Notes: a model not told the origin generated them from the letters alone. Counted from the stretch's first letter, positions 14,764 through 27,713 are shown. The stretch: DNA of 64,000 nucleotides from CAVUPF01 sp963777915 (GCA_963777915.1 CAVZSH010000008.1:1-64000); one strand, 5' to 3'. Program-made: numbers and translations.

Positions 14764-16047
14764 TCAGCTCTTGCTCGCCGAGCCGCGCCCCCGCGGCCGC
14801 CCACCCCGCACCGGCTTGGCGTCGGGGACGCGGCGTTTCGGCGCCTTCGGGCGCCCCGCCGTCTGCAAGATCTTCAGCGCCTGCACATAGACAAGGTTCT
14901 TGTGCTTGCGGGTGATGTCGGCGTCGCGCATCGCCTCGAGGAACTCCTCGGGCCCGTTGAAGTCGTGGATCCGCACCCGTACGCTGCCCAGCCCCTGGGC
15001 GACGTGGCTGTCAGAGCCTGCCCCCGGGACGATCCGATACTTGCGGGCAAAGCGCTCGGCCTCCTCGTTAAAGGCGGTCAGCGCCACCCGCGGGTTGAAG
15101 ACCTCGAGGATGTCGACCTCCTCGACGATGTCGATCAGGTGCTCGTAGTCGGGCACCGAGTGGAAACGGTCGAAAGGGTGCGGGACGTAGACGAGTCCGC
15201 CCTGGCGACGGATCTCGGCGATCGTCTGCGCCATCGTCATCCCGCGCGGGATCTTCTCCTGCAGGAAGAGGCCGATCACCTCGCCCTGCTCGGCCGTCTT
15301 GACCTCCTCGGCGACGATCACCTTGATGTCGCCCGCCTCCTCGGCGATGCGTCGTGCCTCCAGCGCCCCGGAGACCTCGTTGTGATCGGTGATCGCGATC
15401 GCGCCGAGGCCGCGATCGCGGGCGGTGTTGAGCAGCACGTCGACCGGTGTAGCGCAGTCGGGGGAGTGGTCGGTATGCATATGGAGGTCGACCTCGATCA
15501 GCTTGCGGCGGGAGATGCGGCGACGAACCTCGGGATCGCCGCCGGGGTCGTGACGACGGGCAGCGAGGCGTCGATAGAGGGCATCCAGCTCGGCGGCGAC
15601 CTGCTCCCAACTACGCTCAGGGCCACCGGGCTCGACCAGCTCGTACTCGGCGGGGAAGTAGGCCTCCAAAAGCTCGGCCGTCGCCGGCGTCGTCACCGTT
15701 CGGGCGTCGAGGCGGCCGAAGAAGATCTCGACCAGCGGCCGCGCGACCTGAGTCGACAGCACCCGCTCCTGGGGCGCGTGGAAGGTGGCGACGTTGAGCG
15801 AGTAGGAGTGGCGCAGCGCCGCCGAGGAGACGCTGGGCGCAAAGGGCTCATGGACGTGGACGATGTCCAGCGGGGTCGACCCGAGCAGCTTTTTGACCTG
15901 ATCGCCGGGAGCGACGATCAGGACCTCATTGCCGCGGCGCTCCAGCTCCTCTGAAACGCGCTCAACGAACTCGTTGACCGGGCTCGCGGCCCCCCGCCGG
16001 TAGGGCGTGACCTGGGCTATCGAGAGGCGGCCGGCCGACACGAGCAA
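14764..16047 (-). CDS. PimA-like glycosyltransferase N-domain fused to a PHP domain
   Basis: About 427 aa from TTG 16047 (or GTG 16041). Residues 1-140 match the N-terminal Rossmann half of GT4 phosphatidylinositol mannosyltransferase PimA: DIVHVHEPFAPS at 62-72 and ATFH at 87-90. The whole donor-binding C-domain (NGVD through the E-x7-E motif) is absent; at 146 the sequence resumes with SWEQVAAELDALYRRL, the usual last helix of GT4 enzymes. A PHP domain follows (DLHMHTDHS at 187-195, AITDHNEV, VPHPFDRF, GSDSH) with its metal ligands intact, then a basic Gly/Arg/Lys tail. It lies downstream of the Ino1 and phosphatidyltransferase genes, hinting at phosphoinositide metabolism. Phosphoesterase activity is inferred from the PHP family. 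Confidence 0.75.
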   Translation of the reverse strand: MLVSAGRLSIAQVTPYRRGAASPVNEFVERVSEELERRGNEVLIVAPGDQVKKLLGSTPLDIVHVHEPFAPSVSSAALRHSYSLNVATFHAPQERVLSTQVARPLVEIFFGRLDARTVTTPATAELLEAYFPAEYELVEPGGPERSWEQVAAELDALYRRLAARRHDPGGDPEVRRRISRRKLIEVDLHMHTDHSPDCATPVDVLLNTARDRGLGAIAITDHNEVSGALEARRIAEEAGDIKVIVAEEVKTAEQGEVIGLFLQEKIPRGMTMAQTIAEIRRQGGLVYVPHPFDRFHSVPDYEHLIDIVEEVDILEVFNPRVALTAFNEEAERFARKYRIVPGAGSDSHVAQGLGSVRVRIHDFNGPEEFLEAMRDADITRKHKNLVYVQALKILQTAGRPKAPKRRVPDAKPVRGGRPRGRGSASKS

Positions 16048-16051
16048 GCAG

Positions 16052-16082
16052 GATAAGAGCCCGCGCTGGACGGGCTCTTATC
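16052..16082 (-). terminator. Strong hairpin after ino1
   Basis: A perfect 12-bp stem GATAAGAGCCCG / CGGGCTCTTATC with a 7-nt loop starts right after the ino1 stop. There is no T-tract downstream on the minus strand (CTGCTTGC follows), so it may be a weak terminator, an RNA-stabilising hairpin, or an attenuator for the GT/PHP gene, whose start is only a few bases away. Confidence 0.7.
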
Positions 16083-17264
16083 TCAGGCCTCGGACTTTGC
16101 CTCGGCGCCTGACGGCTTCGTCGCGGTGAGGGTGGAGCGGTCGCGCGCGTAGGAGGCGATGAACTCCTCGGTGCGCTCGCGCGCCTCATCGTCGGGCCGC
16201 TGGGTATGCGGCGACTTCATCAGGTAGCTGGAGGGCCCGTCGAGCTGGCCGGCGATGCCGTTGTTGAGCGCCAACTTGACGATCCGCACCGCGTCGATCA
16301 CGACTCCCGCCGAGTTGGGCGAGTCCCAGACCTCGAGCTTCAGCTCGAGGTTTAGCGGCACGTCGCCGAATGCCTTGCCCTCCAGGCGGATGTGCGCCCA
16401 CTTGCGGTCGGTCAGCCAGGCGACGTAGTCAGACGGACCGACGTGGACGTCGGACTCGGGCAACTCGTGGCCCATGATCGAGGTGACGGCGTTGGTCTTT
16501 GAAATCTTCTTCGAGTCCAGCCGCTCGCGCTCGAGCATGTTGAAGAAGTCCATGTTTCCGCCGACGTTGAGCTGGCTGGTGCGCTCCATTCGCACGCCGC
16601 GGTCGTGGAAGAGGCGGGCGAGCTGGCGGTGGACGATCGTCGCGCCGACCTGGGACTTGATGTCGTCGCCGATGATCGGCAGCCCGGCCTCGGTGAAGCG
16701 CTTGTCCCAGTAGTCCTCACGAGCGATGAAGACGGGCAGGCAGTTGACGAAGCCGACGCCGGCCTTCAGCGCCTGCTCGACGTACCACTTGGTCGCTTGC
16801 TCGGAGCCGACCGGCAGGTAGCAGACCAGCACGTCGGCCTTGGTCTCCTTGAGGATGCCGACGATGTCGGCAGTCTCTCCCGGGGCCTTGGTGATCTTCT
16901 GTTTGAGGTACTTGCCGAGACCGTCGTGGGTCATGCCCCGCTCGACTCTGATCCCGAGCTTCGGCACGTCGGCAAATTTGATCGTGTCGTTCTGACCTGA
17001 CCAAATCGCCTCTGAGAGGTCCTTGCCGACCTTCTCGGAGTCGATGTCGAAGGCGGCGACGAACTCGATGTCACCGACGTGGTAGCCGCCGAGATCGACG
17101 TGCATCAGCCCGGGGACTTCCTCGACGGGGTCTGCGTCTCTGTAGTAGTGGACGCCCTGGATGAAGGAGTTGGCGCAGTTGCCGACGCCGACGATCGCGA
17201 CGCGGACCTTCTCGTCGGCGTGGCTGGCGTCGCCTGCGCCGTTTGCTCCGTTGCTCTCGCTCAT
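16083..17264 (-). CDS. ino1: Inositol-3-phosphate synthase (actinobacterial type)
   Basis: 393 aa. It converts glucose-6-phosphate to 1L-myo-inositol-3-phosphate with NAD. VAIVGVGNCANSFIQGV is the dinucleotide loop; AFDIDSEKVGKDL, YLPVGSEQATKWY, GDDIKSQVGATI, TSQLNVGGNMDF and WDSPNSAGVVIDA are the conserved Ino1 blocks, with the catalytic Lys in the central block. It supplies inositol for phosphatidylinositol made by the neighbouring phosphatidyltransferase. ATG start; a purine-rich stretch lies about 10 nt upstream. Confidence 0.95.
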   Translation of the reverse strand: MSESNGANGAGDASHADEKVRVAIVGVGNCANSFIQGVHYYRDADPVEEVPGLMHVDLGGYHVGDIEFVAAFDIDSEKVGKDLSEAIWSGQNDTIKFADVPKLGIRVERGMTHDGLGKYLKQKITKAPGETADIVGILKETKADVLVCYLPVGSEQATKWYVEQALKAGVGFVNCLPVFIAREDYWDKRFTEAGLPIIGDDIKSQVGATIVHRQLARLFHDRGVRMERTSQLNVGGNMDFFNMLERERLDSKKISKTNAVTSIMGHELPESDVHVGPSDYVAWLTDRKWAHIRLEGKAFGDVPLNLELKLEVWDSPNSAGVVIDAVRIVKLALNNGIAGQLDGPSSYLMKSPHTQRPDDEARERTEEFIASYARDRSTLTATKPSGAEAKSEA

Positions 17265-17325
17265 AAGATTGGAAGTCCTTCCTCGATCGCGCTAGGTGGC
17301 ACAACACACCCGGCGCTTGGACTGG

Positions 17326-18012
17326 TTACAGCTCCTCCGCCGGGCCACCGCCGTCGGAGACGGCGGATGCTTCCTTGGAGAGCTCGTTCCTGACATGCCA
17401 TACGCGCTGGACCACGGTGACGATGGTCAGAGCGGCGATCGCGTAGATCGCCGGCGCCAGCAACTCGAAGTGCCCGAGCCCGGCGCCCTTGGCAAAGACC
17501 AAGCCGATCGAAAGTAGCACCACCCTGACCGGCCGCGTCGCCAAGCCGACCTTGCACTCGACCCCGAGTGCCTCAGCCCGGGCCCGTGTGTAGGAGACCA
17601 TCAGCGAGCCGAGCACCGCGACCACGCACATCGCGGCGGCGAAGTCCTGGCCGCTGGCGGCAAAGTATCCGGCGACGGCGGCAAGCACGAGGCCCTCCTC
17701 GATCCGGTCCAGGGTCGAGTCGAGGAAGGCGCCGAACAAGGTGCCCTTGCCCGACATCCGCGAGTAGCGCCCGTCGAGCGTGTCCATCGTCGAGCCGACG
17801 ATGAAGGCGATGCCGGCGCAGAAGAAGAGGCGCTGCGTGACCAGCGCTGCGGCGAGCAGGTTCAGCACCAAGCCGACCGTCGAGATCGCGTTGGGAGTCA
17901 GCCGAGACTCGATCAGGCGATCGCGAGCGTAGGCCCGGAGCTCCTGCCCGTTGCGGGCCTGGCGAGCGTTGCGTCGGCCGCCCGGAGCCCTTGGGGGCGC
18001 CGAAGGTTCCAT
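17326..18012 (-). CDS. CDP-alcohol phosphatidyltransferase (probable phosphatidylinositol-phosphate synthase)
   Basis: 228 aa integral membrane enzyme. The signature D-x2-D-G-x2-A-R-x8-G-x3-D-x3-D appears as DTLDGRYSRMSGKGTLFG with FLDSTLDR, with Ser for Ala at the AR position. About six hydrophobic helices follow. In actinobacteria this family transfers inositol-phosphate from CDP-diacylglycerol; the adjacent ino1 makes that substrate choice likely, but glycerol-phosphate cannot be excluded. It lies upstream of ino1 in the same direction, 61 bp apart. Confidence 0.85.
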   Translation of the reverse strand: MEPSAPPRAPGGRRNARQARNGQELRAYARDRLIESRLTPNAISTVGLVLNLLAAALVTQRLFFCAGIAFIVGSTMDTLDGRYSRMSGKGTLFGAFLDSTLDRIEEGLVLAAVAGYFAASGQDFAAAMCVVAVLGSLMVSYTRARAEALGVECKVGLATRPVRVVLLSIGLVFAKGAGLGHFELLAPAIYAIAALTIVTVVQRVWHVRNELSKEASAVSDGGGPAEEL

Positions 18013-18045
18013 TGGCGTGAGGCTAAATGATCTCCCCGCCGGAGG

Positions 18046-18825
18046 CTATGCCTCGGCCTCTTGCGGAGCCCGCGCCCGCCAGGCCCAGGCCTCCGGGCGG
18101 GCGCGGGCGAGCAGGCGATGAGCGACAAGCGCCGAGGTGGCGGCCACGGTCCAGCCGAGGACCGCGTCGGTCCAGAAGTGGTTGGCGGTGACGATCACGA
18201 CCCAGGCGACAAGCAGCGGCCAGGCGGCCCAGAAGGCCCTCGTGTACCAACGGCGGGAGACCATCACGCCGGTGCCACCGATCATCAGCGCAAACGCGCA
18301 GTGCATGCTCGGAATCGCCGCAAAGGGATTGATGAAGATCTTTGCCAGCGCGGAGTCGTGGTTTACGCCCGAGAAGGCGTTGACCGTGTCGATGAAGCCG
18401 TGTTCGGGGAACAGACGCGGCGGTGCGGTCGGGAACAGCGTGTAGCCGATCAGCGCCAGGCCCATCGAGACGACGAACATGTTTCGCACGAAGTAGTAGG
18501 ACTCGTTGCGAAACAGGTACAGCCAGATGAGGAAGGCGAAGGTGATCGTGAACTGACTGTTGAGATAGACCTGGTTGGCGAAGTCGATCAGCCAGTGGGC
18601 GGGTAGGAAGAAGGCCTGAAGGCGGGGCTCAAAGAAGGCGTGGATCGACTGCTCGAATTCGATCACCTCCTGGCCGTGGGCGATCGCGACCGAGCGCTGG
18701 CCGTCGGCGATGCCGCGGACGAACTCGTACGCGAGGTCGACCAGCGCCAGGATGCCGAGCTGGCGGCCGGCGTCGCCCCACCCCTGGGGCAGACCGGCCG
18801 TTATGCGGGCGAAGGCACGGGACAC
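18046..18825 (-). CDS. PAP2-superfamily membrane phosphatase (AUR1/IPC-synthase-like)
   Basis: 259 aa with about six transmembrane segments. The PAP2 catalytic motifs are AIPSMHCAFAL (His) and ANHFWTDAVLGW (His/Asp), in the form found in inositol-phosphoryl-ceramide synthase/AUR1-type proteins. Its place at the head of the phosphatidylinositol gene group suggests dephosphorylation of phosphatidylinositol-phosphate or head-group transfer. The start GTG 18825 lies 6 nt after a TACAAT hexamer, with no SD. Confidence 0.85.
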   Translation of the reverse strand: MSRAFARITAGLPQGWGDAGRQLGILALVDLAYEFVRGIADGQRSVAIAHGQEVIEFEQSIHAFFEPRLQAFFLPAHWLIDFANQVYLNSQFTITFAFLIWLYLFRNESYYFVRNMFVVSMGLALIGYTLFPTAPPRLFPEHGFIDTVNAFSGVNHDSALAKIFINPFAAIPSMHCAFALMIGGTGVMVSRRWYTRAFWAAWPLLVAWVVIVTANHFWTDAVLGWTVAATSALVAHRLLARARPEAWAWRARAPQEAEA

Positions 18826-18831
18826 AGGGAC

Positions 18832-18837
18832 ATTGTA
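18832..18837 (-). promoter_or_regulatory. -10 hexamer TACAAT, leaderless start of the PAP2 gene
   Basis: TACAAT on the minus strand ends 6 nt before the GTG start codon of the PAP2 gene, the distance expected if transcription begins at the start codon. Confidence 0.6.
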
Positions 18838-18876
18838 ATTCGCCGGTTAACGGCCCAGGGGTTAGGGTCGCGCGGC

Positions 18877-19578
18877 GTGACGTGGAAACGGCCGGAAAGA
18901 CGGAGGGTGCGGGCGATCCGGAATCGACTGCGGGAGTTATACGGGCGACCGCTGAATGAGCCGCACGGGCATCCGATCACCGAGCTGATCAAGACGGTGC
19001 TTTCCCAGCACACCAACGATCGCAACCGCGATCGCGCCTTCGCCGCGTTGCGCGAACGCTTTCCAACCTGGGTGCAGGTGCGCGACGCGCCGCTTGGGGA
19101 GGTCGAAGAGGCGATCCGACCTGGGGGGCTCGGGCCCCAGAAGGCACCGCGGATCCAGTCGATCCTGCGGCGCTTGGGCGAGCCGCCCGACCTCGACTGG
19201 ACCGAGGCGGCACCGCGACAGGAGTCGCTGGGCTTCCTGCTCTCACTGCCGGGGGTGGGACGAAAAACAGCGGCCTGCGTGCTGATCTTCAGCTGGGGCA
19301 TTCCGGAGATCCCCGTCGACGTCCACATCCATCGCGTCGGTGGGCGACTCGGCCTCTTCGCGCCAGGGGCCTCGCTGGAGCAAGCCCACGAGGAGATGCT
19401 GGCGATCGTCGACCCCGAGGACGCCTACGAGCTGCACATGAACCTGATCCGCCACGGGCGTGAGGTCTGCCGCCCGAAGCCGCGCTGCGCTGAGTGCGGG
19501 CTGCGCCGGATGTGCCCCTGGTACCGCAACGAGCGCCGGGGCGCCAGTAGTATCTCCGCCGCCGGTCGGCGGGACTGA
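18877..19578 (+). CDS. nth: Endonuclease III (DNA glycosylase/AP lyase)
   Basis: About 233 aa from GTG 18877. It removes oxidised pyrimidines. The helix-hairpin-helix LLSLPGVGRKTAACVLIF contains the catalytic Lys, and VDVHIHRVGGRLG the catalytic Asp. The C-terminal Fe-S motif is CRPKPRCAECGLRRMC, i.e. C-x5-C-x2-C-x5-C, one residue shorter than the usual C-x6. A TAGGGT hexamer lies 8 nt before the start, with no SD. Divergent from the PAP2 gene. The frame stays open upstream to 18640 but that part overlaps the PAP2 gene. Confidence 0.92.
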   Translation: MTWKRPERRRVRAIRNRLRELYGRPLNEPHGHPITELIKTVLSQHTNDRNRDRAFAALRERFPTWVQVRDAPLGEVEEAIRPGGLGPQKAPRIQSILRRLGEPPDLDWTEAAPRQESLGFLLSLPGVGRKTAACVLIFSWGIPEIPVDVHIHRVGGRLGLFAPGASLEQAHEEMLAIVDPEDAYELHMNLIRHGREVCRPKPRCAECGLRRMCPWYRNERRGASSISAAGRRD

Positions 19579-19608
19579 CCCGGGGGACCGGCTCCAAGAC
19601 ACCGCCAA

Positions 19609-20028
19609 ATGAGCAAACGCACCTTCGTCATCTTCGGGCTGTTGGTCGTGGTCCTCGCGGTCCTCATCCCCTGGCTCGCCTTTCGCTCGCGGGGCGACGC
19701 GGCGACCGGAGAGCAAAAGGTCCCGGCGAACCTGAAGGCCGGCCAGGCTCTCTTCCAGACCAACTGCGGCACCTGCCACACGCTCTATGCGGCAGGGACC
19801 GACGGCAACTTCGCGCCAGACCTCGATGAACTTCTGGCACCCAGCGGCCAGCCGACCGGCCCCACCGCCCAGGCGACGATCAAGGGGATCGAAAGCCGCG
19901 TCCTTAACGCGCTCGAACACGGCGTCGACACCACCACCACCCCGGGCCGCATGCCCGCCGGCATTCTCAACGGCCAGCAGGCCGAAGAAGTAGCCAAATT
20001 CGTCGCGCACACCGCGGGCGAGGGTTGA
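19609..20028 (+). CDS. Membrane-anchored class I cytochrome c
   Basis: 139 aa. An N-terminal signal anchor (FVIFGLLVVVLAVLIPWLAF) holds a periplasm-side/extracellular haem domain. Haem-binding CGTCH is at 53-57 and the axial Met at about 115 in GRMPAG. The spacer between them is long for the monohaem class but acceptable. It probably carries electrons in the respiratory chain; no oxidase genes are nearby. Confidence 0.88.
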   Translation: MSKRTFVIFGLLVVVLAVLIPWLAFRSRGDAATGEQKVPANLKAGQALFQTNCGTCHTLYAAGTDGNFAPDLDELLAPSGQPTGPTAQATIKGIESRVLNALEHGVDTTTTPGRMPAGILNGQQAEEVAKFVAHTAGEG

Positions 20029-20093
20029 GAGCAGGCGGGGATCCCCGCCTCGCGGCTTGGCGATCAGAGCCCCTCGACGGGCTCCGTCGCGGC

Positions 20094-20121
20094 TTGCAAA
20101 TCCGACACAATCTGCCATACT
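20094..20121 (+). promoter_or_regulatory. Probable housekeeping promoter of the dnaK operon
   Basis: TTGCAA (20094-20099) and CATACT (20116-20121) are separated by 16 bases, in a locally AT-rich pocket about 55 nt before the dnaK GTG. Confidence 0.5.
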
Positions 20122-20125
20122 GACA

Positions 20126-20148
20126 CTTAGATTTCCTAGCCAGTCAAG
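20126..20148 (+). promoter_or_regulatory. Degenerate HAIR-like inverted repeat (possible HspR operator)
   Basis: CTTAGAT (20126-20132) and AGTCAAG (20142-20148) flank nine bases just downstream of the dnaK -10. HspR operators follow CTTGAGT-N7-ACTCAAG; the outer CTT...AAG is kept but the inner bases and spacing differ. The HspR gene in the same operon makes an operator here expected. Confidence 0.35.
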
Positions 20149-20175
20149 ACGAAACCCCTGGAGGTACGCAACAAA

Positions 20176-22067
<1,892 letters not shown>

Positions 22068-22071
<4 letters not shown>

Positions 22072-22595
22072 GCGAGGAGCAAGCTTCGGAGGTCTCAGCC
22101 GAGGAGCAAGGACAGGCAGTCGAGGCGGAGTTGGACCAGCTCGCCACCCTGGAGAAGGAGCGCGACGAGTACCTCGAGCTGGCGCAGCGAACCCGCGCCG
22201 ACTTCGAGAACTACCGCAAGCGGATGGCGGCTGAGATGCAGGTCGCATCGGTACGCGGCAAAGCCGAGCTGGCACAGGGGTTGATTGGGGTGATCGACAA
22301 CCTGGAGCGGGCGCTGCAGGCGGCCGGGATCGACCCTGATGCGGAGGAGATGCCCGAGGAGCCGTTGGCTCAGGGCATCCTGCTCACCTACAGGGAGCTG
22401 CAGGCAGCGCTGCAGCGCGCCGGGGTCGAGTCCTATGACCCGGCGGGAGAGAAGTTCGACCCCGTCTGGCACGAGGCGCTTCAGACTCGGCCCGCCGAGG
22501 ACGCTGAGGCCGGCACCGTGGTCGAGGTGCTGCAGAAGGGTTTCCGGCTGGACGGGCAGGTGCTGCGCGCGGCCCGCGTGGTGGTCAGCGAGTAG
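22068..22595 (+). CDS. grpE: Nucleotide exchange factor GrpE
   Basis: 175 aa. An N-terminal long coiled coil (ELDQLATLEKERDEYLELAQ, RTRADFENYRKRM) is followed by a C-terminal beta domain with the family ending GTVVEVLQKGFRLDGQVLRAA. It releases ADP from DnaK. The start overlaps the dnaK stop (ATGA), and dnaJ begins 4 bp after its stop. Confidence 0.96.
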
Positions 22596-22599
22596 GGAC

Positions 22600-23709
22600 G
22601 TGGCCGAGGACCTCTACAAAGTCTTGGGCGTCTCCAAGAAGGCCTCAGACGAGGAGATCAAGAAGGCCTACCGCACGCTCGCCCGCAAATACCACCCCGA
22701 CCGAAACCCCGACGACCCGAAATCAGAGGAGCGCTTCAAGGAGGTCCAGGGGGCCTACGACACACTCTCCGATCCGCAGAAGCGCAAGGAGTATGACGCG
22801 GGCGGGGCGTTCGCCGGGCTCGGCGGTGGCGGGCGCAGCCCGTTCGGCCCGGGCGGGGGTGCGGGTCCGGGCGGCTTCGGCGACTTGGGCGACATCTTCT
22901 CGACCATCTTCAGCCGCGGCGGCGGGCGGGGCGAGCCCCAGCAGGTGCGTGGGCGCGACCTCGAGACGGAGGTGCAGCTGAGCTTCGACCAGGCCGTCAA
23001 CGGCGCCCAGATCAGCGTCACCGTGCCGAAGGCGGGGCGCTGCCCCACCTGCCATGGCAGCGGCGCCAAGCCGGGCACCAGCCCGGTCACCTGCCCGCGC
23101 TGTGAAGGCCGCGGCATCGACGCCCAGAGCCAGGGCTTCTTCTCGATCAGCCAACCCTGTCCGCAGTGCGGCGGCGCCGGGCAGATCATCGAGCACCCCT
23201 GCCCTACCTGCTCGGGCTCCGGCCTCACCCAGCAGACCAAGCGCTACAAGGTGAACGTCCCCGCCGGGGTCAAGGACGGGACGCGGATCCGCCTCGCCGC
23301 AAAGGGCGAGGCGGGGCCGCACGGCGGACCGCCGGGCGACCTCTACGTGACCACCCGGGTTACCCCCTCACCGCTCTTCAAACGGCTCGAGGACGGCAAC
23401 CTCGAGGTGACGGTGCCGATCACGATCGCCGAGGCGCTGCGCGGCGGCACGATCGAGGTGCCAACCCTGAGCGAGACCAAGAAGATCAAGGTGCCAGCCG
23501 GGACCAGGCACGGCACGATCCAGCGTCTGCGCGGCGAGGGAGCGCCGAAGCCCAGAGGGCGGGGGCGGGGCGATATCCGCTACCGATTGGAGATCGAGGT
23601 CCCCGAGAAGCTGACCAAGGAGCAGCGCGAGGCGGCGGAGAAGCTGGCCGAGGCTTTCAACGGCGCCGACCCGCGCGAGGGGCTGATGCGGGAGGCGGCG
23701 CGGCGATGA
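22600..23709 (+). CDS. dnaJ: Hsp40 co-chaperone DnaJ (type I)
   Basis: 369 aa from GTG 22600. J domain with KYHPDRN at about residue 30; a Gly/Phe-rich linker (GGGRSPFGPGGGAGPGGFG); a zinc-finger region with four CxxCxGxG repeats (CPTCHGSG, CPRCEGRG, CPQCGGAG, CPTCSGSG); and the two C-terminal substrate-binding domains. It stimulates DnaK ATPase. Overlaps hspR by ATGA. The frame is open upstream into grpE, but the J-domain start fixes the beginning. Confidence 0.97.
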   Translation: MAEDLYKVLGVSKKASDEEIKKAYRTLARKYHPDRNPDDPKSEERFKEVQGAYDTLSDPQKRKEYDAGGAFAGLGGGGRSPFGPGGGAGPGGFGDLGDIFSTIFSRGGGRGEPQQVRGRDLETEVQLSFDQAVNGAQISVTVPKAGRCPTCHGSGAKPGTSPVTCPRCEGRGIDAQSQGFFSISQPCPQCGGAGQIIEHPCPTCSGSGLTQQTKRYKVNVPAGVKDGTRIRLAAKGEAGPHGGPPGDLYVTTRVTPSPLFKRLEDGNLEVTVPITIAEALRGGTIEVPTLSETKKIKVPAGTRHGTIQRLRGEGAPKPRGRGRGDIRYRLEIEVPEKLTKEQREAAEKLAEAFNGADPREGLMREAARR

Positions 23710-24067
23710 GCACTCGCATCGACCGGCGGCGGTTGGAAGCCGGACTCGACGCCGAGCGCGGGGTCTTCATGATCTCGGTCGCCGCCGAGCTGGCTCATAT
23801 GCATCCGCAGACCCTGCGGATGTATGAGGCACGGGGGCTGATCGCCCCGCAGCGCTCGCCGAAGAACACGCGCCTTTACTCCCAGCGCGACGTCGAGCGG
23901 CTGCGCCGGATCCAGTGGATGACCTCGGAGGAAGGGCTCAACCTGGCAGGGGTTGAGGCGGTGCTGGCGATGGAGGAGCGGGTCGCGCGGATGCGGGCTG
24001 AGCTCGAGAAGATACGGCGCCGGGCCGAAGACCTGGAGCGGCAGCTGTGGAGCAGGCGGAGAATCTG

Positions 24068-24068
<1 letters not shown>
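23706..24068 (+). CDS. hspR: MerR-family heat-shock repressor HspR
   Basis: 120 aa. The winged HTH FMISVAAELAHMHPQTLRMYEARGLIAPQRSPKNTRLYS is the HspR pattern (TLRxYExxGLxxPxRxxxxxRxYS), followed by a dimerisation coiled coil (EERVARMRAELEKIRRRAEDLERQL). In actinobacteria HspR with DnaK represses the dnaK operon and clpB through HAIR sites, so this gene is probably autoregulated. Translationally coupled to dnaJ upstream and to clpB downstream. Confidence 0.95.
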
Positions 24069-26650
<2,582 letters not shown>

Positions 26651-26697
26651 GTCACACTCCGACCTATAGCCAACCGACGAATCACCAAGACCAGACG

Positions 26698-27570
26698 ATG
26701 CTGACCACCATCCGCCCGCCCCGCCTGCCCGCGCGGCTGCGCTCCTCGATCGCCACCGCGGCGTCGGCGGTGACCCGCGCTCCCCGGAGCGCCGGGAAGG
26801 CGGCCGGCAAAGCCGTCGAGCTCGCCAGATGGCCCTTCGAACGCGCCGCCTGGGCGATCGAGCGGGGCCTGGTCTGGCCGCTCCAGGAGCGCTTTGACAA
26901 CCGGGAGTTGGCGCTGGGCACACTCGCGGTCGGGGCGGTGGCGATCGTCGGGGCGGCGGGGCTGCTCTGGGCGACGCCGGGCAGCAGCGGCCCTGCGACG
27001 GGGGCCGCGGTGCCAAGCAGGCCTGCGATCGCCATGAAACCGCTCTCACCCAGCACTTCCGTCCGCCACCAGGTCCACGTCCTCAAAGGCGCTGCCCCCG
27101 TGCTCGCGCCGCCGGCCGGCGGCGATGCAGCAAAAGTTGCAGGCGAGAAGGCGGTGCGGGCGCCGTCCCCTGCCGCGAGCCGCCCAGCCAAGGGCAGCGT
27201 AGCTTCGATCTCCTCGGCGCCCGCGATCACCGGAAAGCCCGCGGGCCCAGCCGCGATAGCCGTCGCGCGGCAGTTCTCCGACGCCTTCGTCCTCTATGAG
27301 ATCGGGCAGGGAAGCGCTCGCGTCCGCGCCGCGTTCGCCAGCACGACGACCCCCGCGCTGGCCCACTCGCTGCTGCGCCGACCGCCCCGCCAGCCGTCCA
27401 GCATCAAGGTCCCGAGGGCGAAGGTGCTGAACGTCGTCGCCGGTCCCTCCAGCGGTGGCGTCTACACAATCAGCGTCTCTCTACTTCGGGTGGGGGTGAC
27501 CAGCGAGCTGCGGCTTGAGATGGAAAGGGCCAAGCACGGCAGCTGGCACGTGACGGACGTGCTGGGCTGA
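26698..27570 (+). CDS. Membrane-anchored protein of unknown function, 290 aa
   Basis: Not recognised. The layout is a basic N-terminal cytoplasmic part (1-65), one transmembrane helix (LALGTLAVGAVAIVGAAGLLWA, about 78-99), a long Ala/Pro/Ser-rich linker (100-180), then a folded C-terminal domain (about 180-290) with AVARQFSDAFVLYEIGQGSARVRAAFASTTTPALA and two strands near VYTISVSLLRVG. The C-terminal part resembles in outline the NTF2-like extracytoplasmic domains attached to actinobacterial membrane proteins. No SD is obvious before the ATG. Placed just after clpB. Confidence 0.6.
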   Translation: MLTTIRPPRLPARLRSSIATAASAVTRAPRSAGKAAGKAVELARWPFERAAWAIERGLVWPLQERFDNRELALGTLAVGAVAIVGAAGLLWATPGSSGPATGAAVPSRPAIAMKPLSPSTSVRHQVHVLKGAAPVLAPPAGGDAAKVAGEKAVRAPSPAASRPAKGSVASISSAPAITGKPAGPAAIAVARQFSDAFVLYEIGQGSARVRAAFASTTTPALAHSLLRRPPRQPSSIKVPRAKVLNVVAGPSSGGVYTISVSLLRVGVTSELRLEMERAKHGSWHVTDVLG

Positions 27571-27644
27571 ACGCGGACAAGGTCACGAAGTATGGCTTGC
27601 AGTTGCTCTCACTGCTCCAGGCCATCGGAGTCTGAGGGCCTCGG

Positions 27645-27664
27645 GGCGCGCCGACAGGCGCGCC
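27645..27664 (+). terminator. GC-rich hairpin before the GYD gene
   Basis: GGCGCGCC, loop GACA, GGCGCGCC: a perfect 8-bp stem in the gap after the 290-aa gene. No T-tract follows, so rho-independent termination is only possible. Confidence 0.45.
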
Positions 27665-27713
27665 TCCTCGCGTAACGTAGGGATCCGAACCCCTGCGAGA
27701 TGAGGAGAGGAAC

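Noticed and set aside
14722..15954. 410-aa plus-strand open frame opposite the GT/PHP gene
   Set aside because: Shadow of the GC-rich coding strand; no motif, and the minus-strand frame has clear GT4 and PHP signatures.
20126..20148. CIRCE element (HrcA operator) before dnaK
   Set aside because: No TTAGCACTC-N9-GAGTGCTAA pattern is present; the HspR gene in the operon points to HAIR instead.
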